Source of the DNA: Chloroflexota bacterium
GTDB lineage: Bacteria; Chloroflexota; Limnocylindria; Limnocylindrales; CSP1-4
Length of the DNA: 16,676 bases
Assembly: GCA_005880805.1 (NCBI GenBank)
Contig: VBFZ01000147.1
Location: 1-16,676 of the forward strand
Direction: 5' to 3'
Positions 6,588-13,656 of this stretch are shown in pieces (the stretch's first letter is position 1; every line of letters starts with the position of its first letter). The notes under the pieces were generated by a model. That model did not search any database, was not told the origin of the DNA, and saw only the letters and a list, made by a program, of their open reading frames with translations. A program made the position numbers and the translations under genes.

Positions 6588-8077
6588 TCAGTCGGGCTCT
6601 GCCCACGCTCGTGAGCGCTCCACCGCCCGCTGCCAGCCGCCGTACAGCTTCGCGCGGCGGTCAGGCGCCATCCCCGGCCGGAAGCGGCGGTCGAGGGCCC
6701 ACTTCGACCTGATCTCATCGAGGCCGTCCCAGAAGCCGACGGCAAGGCCGGCCAGGTAGGCGGCGCCCAGGGCAGTGGTCTCGACCACGACTGGCCGCTC
6801 GACCTCCACGTCCAGGATGTCTGCCTGGAACTGGAGCAAGGCGTCGTTGGCTGCGGCGCCTCCGTCGGCCTTCATCGATCGCAGGACCGTGCCGGTGTCC
6901 GCGTCCATCGCATCGACGACGTCGCGAACCTGGTAGGCGATCGATTCGATCGTCGCCCGCGCAACCTCCGGGAGGCCGGTTCCCCGCGTGAGCCCGACCA
7001 GGATGCCGCGCGCACGCTCGTCCCAGTACGGCGCCCCGAGGCCGACAAAGGCGGGCACGAGGTAAAGGCCCTCGTGCGCTTTCGCGGACGCCGCCAACTT
7101 CTCGACATCGGCCGAGGCGACGATCGCCCGCAGGCCGTCACGCAGCCACTGGACCGCGGCACCGGCGACGAATACGGAGCCCTCCAGGGCGTACGTCGGC
7201 GGGGCGTCCGGACCGAGCTGCCAGGCAATCGTGGTCAGCAGTCCATGCCGGGATTCGACAGGGCGCTCACCGGTGTTGAGCAGCAGGAATGCGCCTGTGC
7301 CGTACGTGGTCTTCGCTTCGCCTGGCGCGAAGCACGCCTGCCCGAACGTCGCCGCCTGCTGGTCGCCGGCGACTCCAGCGATCGGGATCTCGCCGCCAAA
7401 GACGTCCGCCTCGGTCGAACCGAAGGCCTCCGAGGACGTGCGCACCTCGGGCAGCACGGCGCGGGGCACGTCCATCTCGGCCAGGAGCTCGTCGTCCCAG
7501 CGACGCTGGCGGATGTCGAACAGCATCGTCCGGCTGGCGTTCGAGACATCAGTCGCGTGGACGCTGCCGCCGGTCAGCCGCCAGAGCAGGAAGCTGTCGA
7601 TGGTGCCGAAGGCGAGCGCGCCGGATTCGGCGGCGGCGCGCGCGCCATCGACGTGGTCGAGCAGCCAAGTCGCTTTGGTTGCGGAAAAATATGGATCGAG
7701 CAGTAATCCGGTGCGCGCCGGAGCTCCTCGCAGAAGTCAGCCGTGATCCGGCTCTGCCAGACGATCGCAGGTGCCACGGGGCGACCGGTCTTGCGCTCCC
7801 AGACGATGGTGGTCTCGCGCTGATTCGTGATGCCGATTGCTGCGACCTGGGCGGCGCTCGCCGACGCACCCTCCAGGGCCTCCCGCGCGGAGGCGATCTG
7901 CGTCTCCCAGATCTCGTCTGGATCCTGCTCGACGTGACCGGGCGCAGGAAAGGACTGGGACAGCTCCCGGGCCGCCGATGCCACTACGGCACCCGCACGA
8001 TCGAACACGATCGCCCGCGACGAGGTCGTCCCCTGGTCGAGCGCCAGGATGTAGCGAGGACCGGCAGCCGCCGTCAC
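6588..8077 (-). pseudogene. glpK: glycerol kinase, frame broken by an internal deletion
   Basis: Glycerol kinase phosphorylates glycerol to glycerol-3-phosphate. The N-terminal frame starts at GTG 8077 (overlapping the glpD stop as GTGA) and encodes ALDQGTTSSRAIVFD (12-26), TNQRETTIVWE and AIVWQ up to CEELR at about 7718. The homologous reading then jumps frame: from 7715 the other frame continues RTGLLLDPYFSATK and runs uninterrupted to the stop at 6588, including GDQQAATFG with the catalytic Asp, and TTALGAAYLAGLA. By comparison with E. coli GlpK, about 10 residues (roughly 28 nt) are missing at 7715-7718. The deletion is not a multiple of three, so the upstream frame reads on to a stop at 7574 (about 167 aa). 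Glycerol-contacting residues remain on both sides of the lesion. An assembly error is possible. It is the last gene of a leftward operon after glpD. Confidence 0.85.
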
Positions 8078-9774
8078 GGGACGTCGAACTGCCGGTGGGC
8101 GGCGGCCAGATACGCCTCCAGCCCGTCGACCTGACGACCGACGTCCCACCCGAGCTCCCCACCAAGGACTTCGGCCACCCGCGGCGCGAGGTCCTCGGCG
8201 CGATCGGGGCGTTCGAGCCCTAGCCGCGTGCGCCGAACCAGGAAATCGTCGATCGAAAGCGCGAGCTCGTGACGGGCCGCCCAGACGATCTCCGCCTCGA
8301 GATGATCCGAATCGGGCGCCAGGAGCCGAAGGAGGTCGGTGTGCTGGCCGAGGTCGACGACGTCGGTGGCCTCTGCCCCATGGCGCGCTACGAGGCCGGC
8401 GGCCGCGCTCGCCGGAACATCGTGGGATTCCAGCCGCCGCGCGAGGTTATCCGCGATGCGCGCCAGGCGATCGGGTTCCGCGGCTCCGGCGATCGGCAGG
8501 CTGTCAGTGGCGGACGGCGGAGCGCCCGTCCCGAGCGCCGCATCGACCGCATCGCGCGCCATCAGGCGGTACGTCGTGTATTTGCCGCCCTGGATCCGCG
8601 TCAGGCCGTCGGCGTCCACCCGAACGCGGTGCTCGCGCGACACCTTGACCGTCGAACCCCGCACTGAGCCCTCGGCGACCAGCGGTCGGACTCCCGCATA
8701 CGCGCCCAGCAGATCGGCGCGCGTCAGGTCGAGCGTCAGGCGCCTGTTGACCGTCTCGAGGATTTCGTCGACTTCCTCCGCCGTGGGCCGGATGTCCTCC
8801 GGACGGCCTTCGTACGGACGGTCGGTTGTCCCGATCAGCCAGTGGGAAGGCCACGGGACGAGGAACGCCACCCGGCCGGGGAGTCGCAAGGTCAGCCCGG
8901 TCGAACCGGGAATTCGGGAGCGGGAAACCAGGACGTGGGTTCCTCGTGAAGGCCGGATCTTCGATCGGCGGACGGAGCTGCCGGTCGCGAACGGCCCCTC
9001 CTCGCCCGACCACGGACCGGTCGCGTCGATAACTGCTATCGCCGTGACGGCGGCCTCGTCACCGCTCAACCGATCTCGCACCCGGACGCCCGAAACGCGT
9101 TCACCTTCCCGAAGGACCTCTACTGCCTCCGCGCGGGTCAGGACAACCCCGCCGATCGAGCGCGCCGTCCTGGCGACGGCCAGCGCGAAGCGGGCGTCGT
9201 CCTCGACGCCGTCGTGATACAGGAAGCCACCACGCAGTCGTTCCCGCCGAAGCGCGGGGGCGAGCTCGAGGGCCTGCTCGACGCCGACGAACCGATGCGG
9301 GCCGCCGTCGCCCGAAGCGCCGAGCATGTCGTACAGCGTCAACCCGGTCGCGTAGAACGGTCGGTGGAGCGGCGTCCCGAAGACTGGAAAGAGAAACGGC
9401 GCGAGGCGAACCAGGTGAGGCGCGAGGCGCAGCAGCCGTCCACGCTCCGCGAGGGCCTCGCGCACGAGCCCGAAGCGGAACTGCTCCAGGTAGCGGAGGC
9501 CCCCGTGGATGAGCCCCGACGACCGACTGCTCGTGCCGGACGCAATGTCTCCCTGCTCGACGAGGGCGGCATTCAGCCCCCGGCTCGCCGCATCGAGCAC
9601 GCAACCCACGCCGGTGATGCCGCCGCCGACCACCAGAACGTCGAACGTCTCGCGCGTGAGGCGATCCCAGTCCCTGGCGCGACGCTCGATCGGATCCAGC
9701 GCGGGCGCAGATGGCGCCGAGCCGCCGGAGGGCGATGCGGCGGCCAGCGATCGGGCAGCGGGCCGGTCAGTCAA
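8074..9774 (-). CDS. glpD: glycerol-3-phosphate dehydrogenase, FAD-dependent
   Basis: This membrane-associated flavoenzyme oxidises glycerol-3-phosphate to DHAP and passes electrons to quinone. The 566-aa product has the FAD dinucleotide fold FDVLVVGGGITGVGCVLDAA (44-63), then GTSSRSSGLIHGGLRYLEQ, typical of GlpD/GlpA. LVPWPSHWLIGTTDRPYEG and AYAGVRPLV are in the central domain, and IQGGKYTTYRLMARDAVD leads into the C-terminal DAO_C helical domain (about 430-560). The start is uncertain: TTG 9774 overlaps the preceding small gene by 8 bases, and the first 40 residues are an Ala/Ser/Pro-rich extension, so a start inside the extension is possible. Its stop overlaps the glpK GTG (GTGA), so the pair is translationally coupled. 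No frame damage is seen, unlike in glpK. Confidence 0.93.
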   Translation of the reverse strand: MTDRPAARSLAAASPSGGSAPSAPALDPIERRARDWDRLTRETFDVLVVGGGITGVGCVLDAASRGLNAALVEQGDIASGTSSRSSGLIHGGLRYLEQFRFGLVREALAERGRLLRLAPHLVRLAPFLFPVFGTPLHRPFYATGLTLYDMLGASGDGGPHRFVGVEQALELAPALRRERLRGGFLYHDGVEDDARFALAVARTARSIGGVVLTRAEAVEVLREGERVSGVRVRDRLSGDEAAVTAIAVIDATGPWSGEEGPFATGSSVRRSKIRPSRGTHVLVSRSRIPGSTGLTLRLPGRVAFLVPWPSHWLIGTTDRPYEGRPEDIRPTAEEVDEILETVNRRLTLDLTRADLLGAYAGVRPLVAEGSVRGSTVKVSREHRVRVDADGLTRIQGGKYTTYRLMARDAVDAALGTGAPPSATDSLPIAGAAEPDRLARIADNLARRLESHDVPASAAAGLVARHGAEATDVVDLGQHTDLLRLLAPDSDHLEAEIVWAARHELALSIDDFLVRRTRLGLERPDRAEDLAPRVAEVLGGELGWDVGRQVDGLEAYLAAAHRQFDVP

Positions 9775-9979
9775 GCGGGGGCGGGCGTCGGCTGACGCGA
9801 TAGAGCATCAGTGCCGTGCCCAGCACCAGGACCGCGATCACGACCGGCGTCTGGAAGACGAGATCCTTGCCAACGCCCGGGATGACGCCGGTGACCACCG
9901 ACAGCCCGAGCACGACGATTACCACCGCCGCAGCAACCAGCAGGACGTCGCGCAGGGTGGCCGTCCGCGCCTCAGCCAC
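9767..9979 (-). CDS. small two-helix membrane protein of unknown function
   Basis: This 70-aa product has a short charged N-terminus (MAEARTATLRD), a hydrophobic helix at about 12-32 (VLLVAAAVVIVVLGLSVVTG), a loop with GVGKDLVFQ, a second helix at about 44-60 (PVVIAVLVLGTALMLY) and a basic tail RVSRRPP. I do not recognise the family. The GTG start lies 8 bases after the nnrE stop, and its 3' end overlaps the glpD TTG start by 8 bases, so it is embedded in the operon and probably coupled to glpD translation. It could assist GlpD membrane association, but that is only a guess from position. Confidence 0.65.
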   Translation of the reverse strand: MAEARTATLRDVLLVAAAVVIVVLGLSVVTGVIPGVGKDLVFQTPVVIAVLVLGTALMLYRVSRRPPPLD

Positions 9980-9987
9980 GGTATGCC

Positions 9988-10668
9988 TCAGGCACGATCC
10001 GCCTCGGCTGGGATGCCAATCGGGGCGACGAGAACGCGTCCGGCCAACGCGGCCCCGCGACGAGTCAGGAGGCCGGTCTTCGGTCGATGGAAGGTCACGG
10101 TGAGGTCCGCCCGGACGACGGGTTCGGAGGGCTCGCCTGACGTCAAGTCGACGGCGGTCGGTGTGTCGACAGCGACGACGGGGACGCCTGCGCTCCGCGC
10201 CCGGTTGACGACCTCGACCGCCGAACGGATGGGATCACGCAAAGCGCCTCGAACGCCGGTACCCAGGAGGGCATCGACCAGGACGGAGGCCTTCTCCACG
10301 CCCCTGGCGACAACCGCCAGGTCCCGCGCCGACTCCGCGTGCATCCGCGTCACTTCGGCCTCGGATGCAAGTCGATCCCAGTTGCGAGAGGCGTCAGGCG
10401 CGCCGGGTCGAGCCTCGGTCGAGACGAGGACCGCCACGACCCGCGCGCCCGCACGCGCCAGGCGCCTCGCCATCACGAATCCGTCGCCGCCGTTGTTCCC
10501 CGGACCCGCGAGCACGAGGATCGAGCCGGTTCCCCATCTTCCCCGCTCGACCGCGAGGGCACGCGTTGCTGCGGCCGCGGCCGTTCCCGCGTGCTCCATC
10601 AGGACGGAAGCCGGAATGCCGAAGCGCTGCGCGCGACGATCTGCCCCCGTCATCGCCTCAGCGGTCAT
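9988..10668 (-). CDS. nnrE: NAD(P)HX epimerase (YjeF N-terminal domain), stand-alone
   Basis: NnrE interconverts R and S forms of hydrated NAD(P)H so that NnrD can restore them. The 226-aa protein begins MTAEAMTGADRRAQRFGIP, the usual family start, followed by VLMEHAGTAAA, then the nucleotide loop AGPGNNGGDGFVMARRL (about 54-70). Next come VDALLGTGVRG and VDTPTAVDLTSGE, where the family usually has DIPSGVDADTG. Bacterial YjeF proteins are often fused to the NnrD dehydratase (about 500 aa); here the reading stops after the epimerase domain and no NnrD is in the window. The ATG at 10668 overlaps the stop of a 41-codon ORF by four bases (ATGA). It lies inside the leftward ALDH-mutY-glpD run. Confidence 0.9.
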   Translation of the reverse strand: MTAEAMTGADRRAQRFGIPASVLMEHAGTAAAAATRALAVERGRWGTGSILVLAGPGNNGGDGFVMARRLARAGARVVAVLVSTEARPGAPDASRNWDRLASEAEVTRMHAESARDLAVVARGVEKASVLVDALLGTGVRGALRDPIRSAVEVVNRARSAGVPVVAVDTPTAVDLTSGEPSEPVVRADLTVTFHRPKTGLLTRRGAALAGRVLVAPIGIPAEADRA

Positions 10669-10790
10669 CGGACTTCTGCCCGCGGCGTCACGCCAGCGGT
10701 CGGCGAGTTCGTCGAGGCCGAGCTCGAACAGTGCCGCGCCCCCGGCGACGTCGCCACGGGTCCCGAGGTATCCCTCTCCGGGGTGCTCAT
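10665..10790 (-). CDS. possible 41-aa ORF between mutY and nnrE
   Basis: An ATG at 10790, 9 bases after the mutY stop, opens a 41-aa frame rich in Ser, Thr, Ala and Pro (MSTPERDTSG...). It ends with an ATGA overlap on the nnrE start. The gap size and the overlap are what one expects of an operon gene, but there is no SD and no recognisable domain. The other frame in line with nnrE (LFELGLDELADRWRDAAG) looks equally protein-like, so a frameshifted remnant or an N-terminal extension of NnrE are alternatives. The call is weak. Confidence 0.25.
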   Translation of the reverse strand: MSTPERDTSGPVATSPGARHCSSSASTNSPTAGVTPRAEVR

Positions 10791-10799
10791 TTCGACAGC

Positions 10800-11729
10800 C
10801 TAGCCGAGGGCGCCGGGCATCGCTCCGGACATTGGGAGGCGCGCGACCCGGGCGCGGTCCGGGTGCCGCTCGACGAGGCCGTCTCGTTCGAGTGCGCCAA
10901 GTGCCCTCTCGATCGCGTCTTCGCGGTGAGCACCGATCGGTTGATCGAGCGGAACCCAGCTCCGGTCGGCGGCATCACGAAGACGTTCGACGATTCGGCC
11001 GCGCAGCCAGCGTGACGATGCTTCAAACCGGACGGGCGCCTGCCGCGCCTTGCGCGCGACCCTCCGGCTGGGCGTGGCGGCCCATGCACAGAAGGCGTTG
11101 AGTGGACAGACCTCGCACGAGGGTCTTGAGCTCCGGCAGACCGTCGCCCCGAGATCCATCAGCGCATGCGTCCATTCGCCGGGATGCTCTGCAGGCACAA
11201 GGCCGTCCGCCAGGGCCTGAATTTCGCTGCCCGGGAAGGGTTGCGAGCCGCCGCTCAGCCGCCCGAGGACCCGCCGAACGTTCGTGTCAACGGGTGCTGC
11301 GCGTTGGCCGAACGCGATGGCGGCCACCGCGCGGGCGGTGTACGGCCCGATGCCCGGCAGCCGTTCCAGCGCCTCGACGCTTCGTGGGAGCCGCCCGCCG
11401 CTCTCCGCAACCACGACTCGCGCGAGCCGGTGGAGGTTGACGGCGCGACGGTTGTAGCCGAGGCCCGCCCAGGCGCGGAGGACGTCGCCGAGATCGGCCG
11501 CGGCCAGCGCCTCGATGGTAGGAAATCGGTCGAGGAAACGAGCCCAGTTCTCCCCTACCCGACTGACCTGGGTCTGCTGGAGCATGACCTCCGACACCAA
11601 GACCGCGTACGGGTCACGCGTCCCACGAAAGGGCAGTTCCCGGCGGTGTCCCGTGAACCACGACAGGACCGCGTCCTGGATCTGGGCCGGTCGAACGCCC
11701 TCTGGAACGGCAGCGGGCTGAACGCTCAG
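10800..11729 (-). CDS. mutY: A/G-specific adenine DNA glycosylase, non-canonical start
   Basis: MutY removes adenine mispaired with 8-oxoguanine. Reading from CTG 11729 gives 309 aa. Conserved N-terminal family sequence LSWFTGHRRELPFRGTRDPY (22-41) precedes SEVMLQQTQV, with the catalytic Glu at 47. The helix-hairpin-helix LPGIGPYTARAVAAIAFG follows, then DTNVRR with the catalytic Asp148. The 4Fe-4S ligands C198-x6-C205-x2-C208-x5-C214 are all present. The first ATG/GTG/TTG-type codons lie at about 11600, after the conserved N-terminal segment, and an in-frame stop is at 11744-11742. The start is therefore probably CTG 11729 (GGAG is 5 bases upstream), one base after the aldehyde dehydrogenase stop. 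The C-terminal region is short and lacks a clear NUDIX-like 8-oxoG recognition domain. Confidence 0.88.
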   Translation of the reverse strand: MSVQPAAVPEGVRPAQIQDAVLSWFTGHRRELPFRGTRDPYAVLVSEVMLQQTQVSRVGENWARFLDRFPTIEALAAADLGDVLRAWAGLGYNRRAVNLHRLARVVVAESGGRLPRSVEALERLPGIGPYTARAVAAIAFGQRAAPVDTNVRRVLGRLSGGSQPFPGSEIQALADGLVPAEHPGEWTHALMDLGATVCRSSRPSCEVCPLNAFCAWAATPSRRVARKARQAPVRFEASSRWLRGRIVERLRDAADRSWVPLDQPIGAHREDAIERALGALERDGLVERHPDRARVARLPMSGAMPGALG

Positions 11730-11730
11730 C

Positions 11731-13176
11731 TCAGCTCCGGATCATGACGTGCTTGACTACCGTGTAGTCCTCGACCGCATACGCGGACTGGTCCTTGCCG
11801 TACCCCGACTCCTTGAAGCCACCGTGCGGCATCTCGGAGACGAGCGTGAAGTGGTCGTTGACCCAGACCGTCCCGAACTGGATGGCCTTCGACACGCGCA
11901 GGGCACGCCCGATGTCGCGTGTCCAGACAGACGCAGCCAGGCCGAACCGCACGTCGTTTGCCCACGCGATCGCCTGATCCTCGTCGCTGAAGCGCTGGAC
12001 GGTGACCACCGGCCCGAAGACCTCGTCCTGCACGATCTCCGAACGCTGGTCGGGGCCGGCGATGACGGTCGGCTCGTAATAGGCGCCCTTGCGATCGGGC
12101 GACTGCCCTCCGACCACCACCTCCGCCCCGGGGCGCGCGCGATCGACCATGCCCGCGACCCGGTCCACCTGCGCATGTGAGATGAGCGAGCCCATTTCCA
12201 GCTCGTCGCCGGGGGTCGGATCGCCCCACTTCATGTCGCGCACCTGCTCGCTGAGCTTCGAAACGAAATTCTCGTAGACGCCGGAACCCGCGATGACCCG
12301 GGTCGCCGCGGTGCAGTCCTGGCCGCTGTTCCAGTACGAGGCGAATCTCAGGGTTTCGGCGACGAGGTCGAGATCGGCGTCGTCGAAGACGATCACCGGC
12401 GCCTTCCCGCCCAGCTCCAGGTGAAGGCGCTTGACGCCATCCGCGGCAATGCGCGCGATCTTCTTGCCCGTGTCCGTGTCGCCGGTCAACGAGATCATGC
12501 CAACCCTGGGATGCGCGACGAGGGCCGGCCCGATCGCGTCGCCGGTGCCCGAGATCACGTTCAGCACCCCTTCGGGGAGCACATCCGCGGCCAGCTCCGC
12601 GAAGCGCAGCGCCGTGAGCGGCGTCCGAGCCGACGGCTTGAGCACGACCGTGTTTCCCGCCGCGAGCGCGGGGCCGATCTTCCAGCCTGCCATGTAGAGC
12701 GGGTAGTTCCACGGCGCGATCGAGGCCACGACGCCCACCGGCTCGCGGCGGATCAGCGAGGTCCGGTCCGCGATGTACTCATTGACCGCCTTGCCCTCGA
12801 GGTTCCGCGCCGCTCCGGCGAAGAAGCGCAGGTTGTCGGCAATGGCCGGCATGTCGACGGCCGCCACGTTGAGGGGCTTGCCGGTCTGGCTGCTCTCGAG
12901 CCGCGTCAGCTCGTCGGCGTTCGTCTCGACGATGTCGGCCAGCTTGAGGAGCGCCGTCATGCGCTCCTGGGGCGTCGTCTTCTGCCAGGTTTCGAACGCC
13001 TTGGCCGCTGCCTGGACCGCACGGTCGACGTCGTCGGCGTCACTGGCGGGCACGCGTGCGACTGGCTCGTCGTTGGCCGGATTGATGACCTCGAGCGTCT
13101 CGCCCGCAGCGCTGTCCACCCAGCGCCCGCCGATAAACTGCTGGTAGGTCCGAACCTTCTCGAGCGTCTCGGTCAC
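11731..13176 (-). CDS. NAD-dependent aldehyde dehydrogenase, gamma-aminobutyraldehyde dehydrogenase (PatD)-like
   Basis: This 481-aa ALDH-superfamily enzyme is read from GTG 13176, with GGAGGG 8 bases upstream. The catalytic set is intact: N157 in APWNYP, K180 in VVLKPS, the NAD-site GDTDTGKKI, E254 in LELGGKAP and nucleophile C288 in SGQDCTAA. C-terminal sequences WVNDHFTLVSEMPHGG and KESGYGKDQSAY are typical of 4-aminobutyraldehyde dehydrogenases of putrescine degradation; betaine-aldehyde dehydrogenase-like activity is an alternative. The open frame extends 154 codons further upstream, but that part overlaps the SD, the divergent promoter region and the 102-aa gene on the other strand, so it is rejected. 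It heads the leftward run ALDH-mutY-nnrE-glpD-glpK, with mutY beginning one base after its stop. The palindrome at 13225-13246 probably controls it. Confidence 0.9.
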   Translation of the reverse strand: MTETLEKVRTYQQFIGGRWVDSAAGETLEVINPANDEPVARVPASDADDVDRAVQAAAKAFETWQKTTPQERMTALLKLADIVETNADELTRLESSQTGKPLNVAAVDMPAIADNLRFFAGAARNLEGKAVNEYIADRTSLIRREPVGVVASIAPWNYPLYMAGWKIGPALAAGNTVVLKPSARTPLTALRFAELAADVLPEGVLNVISGTGDAIGPALVAHPRVGMISLTGDTDTGKKIARIAADGVKRLHLELGGKAPVIVFDDADLDLVAETLRFASYWNSGQDCTAATRVIAGSGVYENFVSKLSEQVRDMKWGDPTPGDELEMGSLISHAQVDRVAGMVDRARPGAEVVVGGQSPDRKGAYYEPTVIAGPDQRSEIVQDEVFGPVVTVQRFSDEDQAIAWANDVRFGLAASVWTRDIGRALRVSKAIQFGTVWVNDHFTLVSEMPHGGFKESGYGKDQSAYAVEDYTVVKHVMIRS

Positions 13177-13224
13177 AGGGTGGTCCCTCCAGTGTTGCGG
13201 GTCCGGGAGAAGCCCGCTTGACGA

Positions 13225-13246
13225 ACAATCGGTGGCCACTGATTGT
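13225..13246. promoter_or_regulatory. 22-bp near-perfect palindrome, likely operator
   Basis: The left half ACAATCGGTGG and right half CCACTGATTGT are inverted repeats matching at 10 of 11 positions (the one mismatch is G/T), with no spacer. It lies in the 141-bp gap between two divergent genes, 49 bp from the aldehyde dehydrogenase start and 72 bp from the 102-aa gene's start. This is the size and position of a dimeric TetR- or GntR-type operator. A second inverted repeat, GGTCCGGG (13200-13207) and CCCGGACC (13251-13258), flanks it off-centre. The regulator is not identified. Confidence 0.55.
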
Positions 13247-13317
13247 GCCCCCCGGACCGTCGGAACGCGATAGCCGGCCCGTCGCGCGCGACGGCCGAGG
13301 ACGGCAGGAGGAAGGCC

Positions 13318-13626
13318 ATGTTCAGGTTGCAGTTCCACTACCAGGTTCGGCTCGGGGAGTTCCGACAGTTCTACGACCTGTTCGAACAGCTCGACAAGGT
13401 CGTCATCAGGAAAGGCCTTCATCGCAGCACGTTGTGGGGAGGCACTGTCGGAAACCTCAACAACGCCGTGACCTTCACCGAGTACGAGACCATCTCGGAT
13501 TTCTGGAACGACGCGAACGCTTTCCAGGCGGACTCGGATTGCATGAATCTCTGGCGCCAGATGGGCAGGCACGTCGAGGGCATTCCTCGCTCCGAGCTGT
13601 GGGAGTCTGCCGTCCGGATCGCGTAA
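13318..13626 (+). CDS. small dimeric alpha/beta-barrel (NIPSNAP-like) protein
   Basis: This 102-aa protein begins MFRLQFHYQVRLGEFRQFYD, with AGGAGGAAG just upstream of ATG 13318. The alternation of a short strand (FRLQFHYQV), helix (LGEFRQFYDLFEQLDKVV), strand (HRSTLWGGTVG), strand (NNAVTFTEYE) and helix (ISDFWNDANAF) resembles the ferredoxin-like dimeric alpha/beta-barrel fold of NIPSNAP and ABM-type proteins. No catalytic residues can be assigned. The frame is open further upstream to 13243, but the SD supports 13318. It diverges from the aldehyde dehydrogenase and shares the palindromic region, so the two may be co-regulated. It converges with the glycosyltransferase gene across a 30-bp gap. 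Confidence 0.72.
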   Translation: MFRLQFHYQVRLGEFRQFYDLFEQLDKVVIRKGLHRSTLWGGTVGNLNNAVTFTEYETISDFWNDANAFQADSDCMNLWRQMGRHVEGIPRSELWESAVRIA

Positions 13627-13656
13627 CTGCCGGGGCAATCCAGGGCACGAGGCTCA

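Noticed and set aside
9509..11101. 530-codon + strand frame across glpD start, nnrE and mutY
   Set aside because: It spans several real genes on the other strand and its sequence is low-complexity Arg/Ser/Ala/Pro.
13177..13638. 154-residue N-terminal extension of the aldehyde dehydrogenase
   Set aside because: It overlaps the 102-aa gene on the other strand and the intergenic palindrome, and a good SD precedes GTG 13176.
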